Assembly: GCA_902826505.1 (NCBI GenBank)
Contig: CADEFG010000068.1
Location: 1 to 12,886 of the forward strand
Origin: an uncultured Acidobacteriota bacterium
GTDB lineage: Bacteria > Acidobacteriota > Blastocatellia > Pyrinomonadales > Pyrinomonadaceae
DNA length: 12,886 nt
Direction of reading: 5' to 3'
Shown piece by piece: positions 8,728 through 12,886 of this stretch (positions within the stretch are counted from its first letter, which is position 1; every line of letters begins with the position of its first letter). Both the position numbers and the translations under genes were made by a program. The notes under the pieces were generated by a model. The model searched no databases and was not told the DNA's origin. It saw only the letters and a program-made list of their open reading frames with translations.

Positions 8728-8973
8728 ATGCAACTTAGAACGCAAATGGAAATTTTGATCGATGAAATGCTTGACGGGCGAATTATGCTTAACGAAGCGT
8801 TATCGGAATTTGAAAAACTTTATATCCAAAAAGCCCTCGCGCGCAACAGCGAGCATCTTTCACAAACAGCCAGCGCGCTCGGCATTCACCGCAATACATT
8901 GTCTAAAAGAGTTGCCACCTATCAAAATATCACGCGCACTCCAAAACGGTTGATTTCACGCCGCTCGAAATAA
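8728..8973 (+). CDS. Small Fis-type helix-turn-helix DNA-binding protein
   Basis: An 81-residue protein. Residues about 26-65 (SEFEKLYIQKALARNSEHLS onward to RNTLSKRVATY) match the Fis/NtrC C-terminal domain: a dimerisation helix, then a helix-turn-helix with SQTASALG (45-52) as first helix and HRNTLSKRVATY (54-65) as recognition helix. It has no receiver or AAA+ domain and is not truncated in frame, so it is a stand-alone Fis-like factor, presumably a homodimer acting on DNA in the cytosol. The N-terminal helix (ILIDEMLDGRIMLNEAL) replaces the Fis beta-hairpin arms. The tail is basic (TPKRLISRRSK). It follows purC in the same direction, but the heptamer hairpin fills the gap, no promoter is obvious, and there is no Shine-Dalgarno site. 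Target genes are unknown. Confidence 0.88.
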   Translation: MQLRTQMEILIDEMLDGRIMLNEALSEFEKLYIQKALARNSEHLSQTASALGIHRNTLSKRVATYQNITRTPKRLISRRSK

Positions 8974-9002
8974 TTTGGCTCAGAAATTAATTCAAACCTG
9001 AA

Positions 9003-9019
9003 CCGTAGCACATCTGCGG
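9003..9019. other. Small hairpin between convergent genes
   Basis: CCGTAG (9003-9008) and CTGCGG (9014-9019) pair with one G-U around a 5-nt loop. It lies between the ends of the Fis-type gene and the ABC-F gene. There is no T-run on either side, so at best it is a weak or Rho-assisted end for the converging transcripts. Confidence 0.25.
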
Positions 9020-9052
9020 AGAATGAAACCTAATAAAAACAATTAAATTTAC

Positions 9053-10978
9053 CTAGCTGAGTTCTTCAGATAATTTCTCCCACTCTTCGTAAAGCGCCTG
9101 AATTTGGCTTTGCATTTGTTGAAATCTTTCGGTGGTTTTTTGGAGTTTTTCGTGGTTTGAGGCAATTTCCGGCAAGCTCATCCGAAACGAAAGATTTGCC
9201 AGATCTTCTTCCGAATGGGTGATTTCTTCCTCGATCTCGGCGATCCGGTTTTCGATTTTTTGCCGCTGATTTTTGCTTAAAACCTCGGTTTTCGGCTTTT
9301 GGTCTTCGGCTTTGGAAAAAGATTCATTGTTTGCTGTTTCCTGATCTTTTTCCTTTTCAACCTTTCGCTCTCTCTCCGTATCTCCCTTTCTTAATTTCCA
9401 GTCGTGAAATTCCGAATAATTTCCGTCGTAGATCTCGATCTTGCCGTTTTCCTCGAACGCAAAGATCTGCGTCGAAATTTTATCGAGAAAAAAGCGGTCG
9501 TGGCTGACGGTGATGATCGTGCCCTGATAAGCGTCGAGCGCGTCTTCCAAGGCTTCGCGCGATGGAATATCGAGATGATTGGTCGGTTCGTCCAGGATCA
9601 GCACGTTTTTGTTTGAGTAAATCAGTTTCGCGAGCGCGAGTCTGCCCTTTTCGCCGCCCGAAAGGTCTTTGACCGATTTGAAAACGTCTTCGCCCGAAAA
9701 AAGAAATCTGCCTAAAAACGAACGCAATTCGCCGTTTTCAGCCATCGGCGCAACGCGTCTTAATTCCTGGATGACCTCGTTTCGTTCGTCGAGATCTTCG
9801 AGATTTTGCGAATAATAACCGATGTCGGTTTTCGCGCCCCAGATAATTTTACCCGAAAGCTCGCGAATATTTCCGAGAACAGTTTTCAGAAACGTCGTTT
9901 TACCCGTTCCGTTGCCGCCGATGACGCCAAGCGCTTCGCCGCGCGTCAGTGTGAATTCGATATTTTTAGCGAGAACTTTGTCGCCGTAGCCGATCGCGAG
10001 TTCTTCGACCGTCAAAACATTCTGTCCGGTGCGCGTCACGCTTTTGAGATTGAAATTCCCCTGCGGTTTATCGGTCGCGACGGCTTCGACGCGCTCCATT
10101 CTCTGCAGCCAATTGCGGCGCGATTTCGCCTGTTTCGTCTTTTGACCTTCGAGATTTTTGCGCACGAAGGCTTCGGTGTTTTTGATGTAAGATTGCTGAT
10201 TTTCAAATTCGCGCCGCTGAATCTCGCGCCGTTCTTCGCGTTCAACCAAAAACTGCGAATAATTTCCCTTGTAGCTGACGGCTTTGCCATTTTCGATTTC
10301 AACGATTTTTGTCGCAGTGCGGTCGAGAAAATAACGATCGTGGCTGACGATCACGTAAGATTTATCGTAATTTTGCAAAAAGTTTTCGAGCCATTCGACA
10401 GCCTGCACGTCGAGATGATTGGTCGGTTCGTCCAAAAGTAAAACGTCGGAATTGGCAAGCAGCAGCCGCGCCATCCCAAGCCGGTTTTTTTGTCCGCCCG
10501 ACAGATTTTTTGTCTCCAGCGTCCAGGTATTTTTCGCAAATCCGAGACCGAGCAGAATTGCTTCGGCGCGCGCGGCGTAGGAAAATCCGTCTTCGTGTTC
10601 GAATTCGCTTTGCAGTTCGGCGTATTTTTCGAGAACTTCATCGGACGCATCGGTTTCCATCCGCTTTTCGAGACGGCGCATTTCGGCTTCGATGTCGTGG
10701 ATTCTTTGAAAAGCGGAAAGCGCAGCGGTGTGGACGGTTTCGTTTGCGGAAAAATCGACGTGCTGGGCGAGCAGTCCGATTTTTAGCCCGTTGATTTTAA
10801 TGACATCGCCCGAATCGGCGGTTTCTTCGCCCGTGATGAGCCGAAAAACCGTCGTTTTGCCCGCACCGTTGCGACCGACCAAACCGACTTTTTCGTTCGG
10901 GTTGACCTGAAACGTGACGCCGCGCAAAATTTCGTGCCCGCTGTAGGATTTATATATGTCTGAAAGCCGAAAAAGCAT
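9053..10978 (-). CDS. ABC-F family ATPase (ribosome-associated, Uup/YdiF-like)
   Basis: A 641-residue soluble protein with two ABC ATPase domains and no membrane segment, as in the ABC-F translation factors that bind the ribosomal E site. Domain 1 has Walker A GRNGAGKT (35-42), signature LSGGQ (159-163), Walker B LLLDEP (180-185) and SHDRYFLDR (212-220). Domain 2 has GGNGTGKT (354-361), LSGGEK (439-444), LILDEP (460-465) and SHDRFFLDK (492-500). The Arg/Lys-rich linker between them (about 243-300) is the P-site-tRNA interaction region of the family. A charged linker (530-570) leads to a C-terminal coiled coil (574-641) like that of Uup. Residues 555-565 in the linker derive from a heptanucleotide repeat. 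The subgroup is uncertain; nothing ties it specifically to antibiotic resistance. It starts 78 nt after the chaperone stop, beyond that gene's terminator; a GATAAT box (10992-10987) lies 8 nt before the ATG, so a leaderless transcript is possible. Confidence 0.95.
   Translation of the reverse strand: MLFRLSDIYKSYSGHEILRGVTFQVNPNEKVGLVGRNGAGKTTVFRLITGEETADSGDVIKINGLKIGLLAQHVDFSANETVHTAALSAFQRIHDIEAEMRRLEKRMETDASDEVLEKYAELQSEFEHEDGFSYAARAEAILLGLGFAKNTWTLETKNLSGGQKNRLGMARLLLANSDVLLLDEPTNHLDVQAVEWLENFLQNYDKSYVIVSHDRYFLDRTATKIVEIENGKAVSYKGNYSQFLVEREERREIQRREFENQQSYIKNTEAFVRKNLEGQKTKQAKSRRNWLQRMERVEAVATDKPQGNFNLKSVTRTGQNVLTVEELAIGYGDKVLAKNIEFTLTRGEALGVIGGNGTGKTTFLKTVLGNIRELSGKIIWGAKTDIGYYSQNLEDLDERNEVIQELRRVAPMAENGELRSFLGRFLFSGEDVFKSVKDLSGGEKGRLALAKLIYSNKNVLILDEPTNHLDIPSREALEDALDAYQGTIITVSHDRFFLDKISTQIFAFEENGKIEIYDGNYSEFHDWKLRKGDTERERKVEKEKDQETANNESFSKAEDQKPKTEVLSKNQRQKIENRIAEIEEEITHSEEDLANLSFRMSLPEIASNHEKLQKTTERFQQMQSQIQALYEEWEKLSEELS
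9288..9315. repeat. Heptanucleotide repeat inside the ABC-F linker (locus C)
   Basis: On the coding (minus) strand four successive 7-nt units read CCAAAGC, CGAAGAC, CAAAAGC, CGAAAAC; equivalently a 14-mer repeated twice with 2 mismatches. They encode residues within SKAEDQKPKTEV in the disordered linker before the coiled coil. The unit resembles that of locus B, and the frame is intact. Confidence 0.7.
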
Positions 10979-10994
10979 TTTCTGGAATTATCGC

Positions 10995-11031
10995 AAAAAA
11001 GCAGCGAGCAACGAAATGCTCGTTACTCGCT
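10995..11031 (-). terminator. Intrinsic terminator of the chaperone gene
   Basis: On the minus strand AGCGAGTAACGA (11031-11020), loop GCATT and TCGTTGCTCGCT (11014-11003) pair at 11 of 12 positions. GC and a T6 run (11000-10995) follow. It begins 25 nt after the chaperone stop codon. Confidence 0.85.
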
Positions 11032-11056
11032 ACGATTTATTTAAGTTGAAATCAAA

Positions 11057-12319
11057 CTATTTATTCGCGTTCGGTTTCGCCGTATTTGCCGGTGGTTTAT
11101 TGTCAACTTTGGCGTTGGCATTTGCCGGTTTCGTGTTCGCGTTCGCCGGTGTTGCCGCATTTGTATTTGTTTCGGGTTTCGGCGTATCGGCACTTGCCGG
11201 ACGCGCACCGCTCAAATCATTCGGATTGGCAACGACCTTTTGCGCCAGATTATTGACGATCTTGGCTTCGTTCATTGCGACTGCCGCATACGATTGAACA
11301 AGCAATTGTTTGCGCGCATTGATCAACAAATTCGTCGCTTCCTGACGAACGCCCGGAGTTTCGAGAGTGCGCTCTTCATCTTTATCACTTCTTTCCTGAA
11401 GCTTGAAGATATAGAATTTGCCCTGCATCGGGGTCGGCAAAATTTGTCCGACTTTGAATTGCGGATTCATCAAAGTGGCGGTCACTTGCTGCGGAAAAGT
11501 CTGCTTCATTTCTTCTTCGGAAACATAGCCGAGATCGCCGCTTTGCAGACGGCTTTGGTCTTCGCTTTTTTCCCGCGCAATTTTGGCAAAATCTTCGCCC
11601 GCCTGTAATTGTTTGATGATTTCATTGCCGCGCAAAACCGCGCTTTGTTCATCAATGGTCGTGTCGCCTTCGCCGTTATTTGCCGGGTCAACGACGATTG
11701 CCGCTAATTTGACGCCTTTTTTCTTGACGAAAGCCTGTTTGTTGCCGTTATAAAACGCGTCGATCTCGCTATCTTTCGGCGGTTCGACCTTGCCGGTGAT
11801 CTTTTCTTCGAGCTTTTTCACCGCCAGTTGTTTTTTAACTTTGTCACGAAGCGAGGCTTCGGTTTCATTGGCGGCTTTCAAATCTTTTTCAAACTCTTCC
11901 TGCGATTTTCCGCTCGAAGTTTTCAAACGGTTGAGTTCGTTCGTCACTTCTTCTTCGGTCGGCACGGTCGCTTCGGCTTCGGCTTTTTGATACAAAACCT
12001 CGCTTTGGATCAATTCCTGCAAAACCTGCAGACGCGCCTGCGCCAGTTCGAGCGGGGAAAGTTTTGATTCCTGTCCCTGCGCCTGTTGTTTGATGATGCG
12101 CTCGACTTCTTCCAACTTAATGGGTTTTCCGTTGACGGTCGCGGCGGCTTCGTTCAGGTCAATCGTCGGATTTGATCCGCGGTTTGAATTATCCCCACCC
12201 GTCCCCGGACAACCGCTCAAAATAAATGCGGCAACTGCCAAAAAGGCAGTGCCGATAATAGTAAAATTAGCTTTTCGCACTATGGCTTTTACTCCTTCAA
12301 AATTAACAATCTTTATCAT
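11057..12319 (-). CDS. Lipoprotein PpiC/SurA-like peptidyl-prolyl isomerase family chaperone, with degenerate parvulin domain
   Basis: A 420-residue exported lipoprotein. The signal peptide ends in the lipobox LSGC (34-37), so Cys37 would be lipidated. Residues 56-180 form the SurA-type N-terminal helical chaperone domain (VNGKPIKLEEVERII, then long helices). About 200-310 is a parvulin-like domain (AGEDFAKIAREKSEDQSRLQSGDLGYVSEEE). Two conserved parvulin histidines appear missing: the usual SHILV is AAIVV (206-210) and the usual YHIIK is FYIFK (302-306). It may thus be a chaperone without isomerase activity, like SurA parvulin domain I. The tail (370-420) is Ala/Asn/Pro/Thr/Lys-rich and probably disordered. 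Start choice: ATG 12319 lacks a Shine-Dalgarno site. GTG 12280 is preceded by AAGGAG with an 11-nt gap and gives the more typical signal peptide MRKANFTIIG, so it may be the true start. Confidence 0.9.
   Translation of the reverse strand: MIKIVNFEGVKAIVRKANFTIIGTAFLAVAAFILSGCPGTGGDNSNRGSNPTIDLNEAAATVNGKPIKLEEVERIIKQQAQGQESKLSPLELAQARLQVLQELIQSEVLYQKAEAEATVPTEEEVTNELNRLKTSSGKSQEEFEKDLKAANETEASLRDKVKKQLAVKKLEEKITGKVEPPKDSEIDAFYNGNKQAFVKKKGVKLAAIVVDPANNGEGDTTIDEQSAVLRGNEIIKQLQAGEDFAKIAREKSEDQSRLQSGDLGYVSEEEMKQTFPQQVTATLMNPQFKVGQILPTPMQGKFYIFKLQERSDKDEERTLETPGVRQEATNLLINARKQLLVQSYAAVAMNEAKIVNNLAQKVVANPNDLSGARPASADTPKPETNTNAATPANANTKPANANAKVDNKPPANTAKPNANK
11063..11206. repeat. Low-complexity DNA coding the Ala/Asn/Pro/Thr-rich lipoprotein tail
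   Basis: Irregular repeats of GCNAAC-like codon pairs encode motifs such as NANTKPANANAK over about 48 residues. This looks like slippage-prone low-complexity coding DNA. Such tails are, from memory, common on secreted proteins of some Acidobacteriota. Confidence 0.6.
12292..12297 (-). promoter_or_regulatory. Shine-Dalgarno site supporting GTG 12280 as lipoprotein start
   Basis: AAGGAG on the minus strand ends 11 nt before GTG 12280-12278. It lies inside the longer reading that begins at ATG 12319, which has no such site. Spacing is longer than ideal, so it shifts the balance without settling it. Confidence 0.45.
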
Positions 12320-12322
12320 TGC

Positions 12323-12352
12323 TTGACTAAACCTAAGTTTATTTGTTATAAA
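12323..12352 (+). promoter_or_regulatory. Candidate rpmB promoter
   Basis: TTGACT (12323-12328), an 18-nt spacer and TATAAA (12347-12352) each match sigma70 consensus at 5 of 6 positions. A start near 12359 gives a leader of about 70 nt. It shares its -10 region with the divergent lipoprotein promoter. Confidence 0.5.
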
Positions 12353-12373
12353 ATCTATTTTTGAGTTTTACAA
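12345..12373 (-). promoter_or_regulatory. Candidate promoter of the lipoprotein chaperone gene
   Basis: On the minus strand TTGTAA (12373-12368), a 17-nt spacer and TATAAC (12350-12345) form a sigma70-like promoter (-10 at 5/6, -35 at 4/6) with a start near 12338. It overlaps the rpmB -10 box, so the two polymerases would compete. Confidence 0.45.
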
Positions 12374-12388
12374 AAACTCTTATTTTTT
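12363..12388 (+). promoter_or_regulatory. Hairpin plus T-run in the rpmB leader, possible attenuator
   Basis: GAGTTTT (12363-12369), loop ACA and AAAACTC (12373-12379) form a perfect 7-bp stem, followed by TTATTTTTT. It lies just after the predicted rpmB transcript start. The stem is A/T-rich and weak, so attenuation is only a possibility. Confidence 0.4.
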
Positions 12389-12410
12389 ATACCTCGTTAT
12401 TATTTTACTT

Positions 12411-12415
12411 GGAGG
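12411..12415 (+). promoter_or_regulatory. Shine-Dalgarno site of rpmB
   Basis: GGAGG lies 12 nt before the rpmB ATG. It is one of very few recognisable ribosome binding sites in the window, and the spacing is long. Confidence 0.6.
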
Positions 12416-12427
12416 CTTTTAAATATT

Positions 12428-12622
12428 ATGGCAAAACGATGCGATGTCTGCGGAAAAGGTCCGCAATTCGGAAACAATGTTTCACACGCTAACAACAAAA
12501 CACGTCGTCGCTTTAATCCGAATCTGCAATCGATCCGCGTTCAGCTGCCCACGGGCGGCAACGGACGCAAGAAAGTTTGCACTCGCTGTATTAAATCCGG
12601 CAAAATTGTCAAAGCTGTGTAA
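12428..12622 (+). CDS. rpmB: 50S ribosomal protein L28, zinc-binding (C+) form
   Basis: A 64-residue L28, a component of the large ribosomal subunit. MAKRCDVCGKGPQFGNNVSH is the standard N-terminus, followed by NNKTRRRFNPNLQSIRV and the C-terminal VCTRCIKSGKI. The four cysteines C5, C8, C51 and C54 form the CxxC...CxxC zinc site of the C+ version, which implies it is not the zinc-independent paralogue. Its own promoter, leader hairpin, Shine-Dalgarno site and intrinsic terminator indicate a monocistronic unit. No rpmG partner follows it. Confidence 0.97.
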   Translation: MAKRCDVCGKGPQFGNNVSHANNKTRRRFNPNLQSIRVQLPTGGNGRKKVCTRCIKSGKIVKAV

Positions 12623-12652
12623 CTCTTTGAGATACTACTTGTTACTTTGGTT

Positions 12653-12692
12653 GCCAAGCGTGAGAATTTTTTCACGTTTGGCTTTTCTTTTT
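12653..12692 (+). terminator. Intrinsic terminator of rpmB
   Basis: GCCAAGCGTGA (12653-12663) pairs with TCACGTTTGGC (12672-12682) over 11 bp including one G-U, around an 8-nt loop. TTTTCTTTTT follows. It begins 31 nt after the rpmB stop. Confidence 0.9.
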
Positions 12693-12696
12693 AGTC

Positions 12697-12742
12697 CAGA
12701 GTCTTGAGTCAGTTTTTTTAAGACTTTGGATTCGGGACTCTG
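12697..12742. repeat. Inverted pair of heptanucleotide repeats between rpmB and the ridA-like gene (locus D)
   Basis: The right arm is three heptamers GACTTTG, GATTCGG, GACTCTG (12722-12742); on the minus strand CAGAGTC, CCGAATC, CAAAGTC. The left arm on the plus strand is CAGAGTC (12697-12703) and TTGAGTC (12704-12710), the same unit inverted. The outer CAGAGTC/GACTCTG arms are perfect complements around a T7 run. It lies right after the rpmB terminator and 2 nt beyond the ridA stop. Confidence 0.7.
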
Positions 12743-12744
12743 AA

Positions 12745-12886
12745 TTAAACAATTGCGATGCAGTCGATTTCAACGCGCGCATCGCGCGGCAGACGCGCCG
12801 CTTGCACCGTTGCGCGAGCCGGTTTGTTTTCGCTGAACTATTTCGCGTAAACCACGTTCATCGCCGTAAAATCGGTCATATTCGCC
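12745..12886 (-). pseudogene. ridA: RidA/YjgF-family enamine deaminase, C-terminal part with in-frame stop (partial)
   Basis: Read on the minus strand, the right edge encodes MTDFTAMNVVYAK, then TAG at 12840-12838, then FSENKPARATVQAARLPRDA and RVEIDCIAIV before TAA at 12747-12745. This is the C-terminal half of RidA, a trimeric cytosolic enzyme that hydrolyses reactive enamine/imine intermediates. The frame is continuous apart from TAG, and relatives usually carry Tyr there (pattern YxxYF), so one base change from TAC or TAT explains it. Translation would stop before the PAR motif with the substrate-binding Arg. The late EIE motif is EID here. It could be a real pseudogene, a sequencing error or a read-through site. 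The N-terminal half lies outside the window. Confidence 0.75.

Noticed and set aside
9053..10978. Antibiotic-resistance ABC-F (Msr/Vga/Lsa type)
   Set aside because: It has the long C-terminal coiled coil and ordinary linker of housekeeping Uup/YdiF-like members, and no mobile-element or resistance context.
11240..11608. 122-codon plus-strand frame opposite the chaperone gene
   Set aside because: It is antisense to a recognised lipoprotein chaperone with coherent domains, terminator and promoter.
12444..12707. 87-codon plus-strand frame overlapping rpmB
   Set aside because: The rpmB frame is unmistakably L28; this alternative runs through the intrinsic terminator hairpin and its T-run.

Overview
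The window looks like chromosomal DNA of a Gram-negative-type bacterium with housekeeping genes on both strands. I favour Acidobacteriota (Blastocatellia-like). The grounds are an Ala/Asn/Pro/Thr-rich tail on a lipoprotein chaperone, a short stand-alone Fis-type protein beside purC, a cyanobacterial-style membrane Ser/Thr kinase, and few Shine-Dalgarno sites. This is inferred from family resemblance, not from a search. No rRNA, tRNA, CRISPR array, transposase or phage gene is visible, and no gene-free stretch exceeds 300 bases.

Layout. On the minus strand from 7477 down to 1 lie a membrane-anchored HEAT-repeat protein, uvrB, a Ser/Thr kinase with an extracytoplasmic C-terminal domain, an FAD-linked D-2-hydroxyacid oxidase, and the 5' part of a HAD hydrolase that runs off the left edge. 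Next, on the plus strand, come purC and a small Fis-type DNA-binding protein (7735-8973). They converge on a minus-strand ABC-F ATPase (9053-10978). Upstream of that is a minus-strand PpiC/SurA-like lipoprotein chaperone (11057-12319) with a clear intrinsic terminator at 10995-11031. Ribosomal protein gene rpmB (12428-12622, plus) is transcribed divergently from the chaperone through overlapping promoters and has its own strong terminator. The right edge holds the 3' end of a ridA-like gene (minus) broken by an in-frame TAG.

Regulation read from the sequence. Good sigma70-like promoters precede the HEAT gene, uvrB, rpmB and the chaperone. The uvrB promoter has its -10 box framed by a 10-bp dyad whose hairpin is also followed by a T-run, so the same dyad could act as operator and as terminator. 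The rpmB leader has a small hairpin plus T-run resembling an attenuator.

Most unusual feature. Four separate 7-nt-period tandem repeats share a loose NCCRAAR-type unit. Two are intergenic and arranged as inverted pairs able to fold (purC/fis at 8639-8717 and rpmB/ridA at 12697-12742). Two sit inside coding sequence without breaking the frame (oxidase at 1245-1279, ABC-F linker at 9288-9315). They look like members of one dispersed heptamer-repeat family that colonises both spacers and permissive protein loops. No defence or other exotic multigene system is evident.
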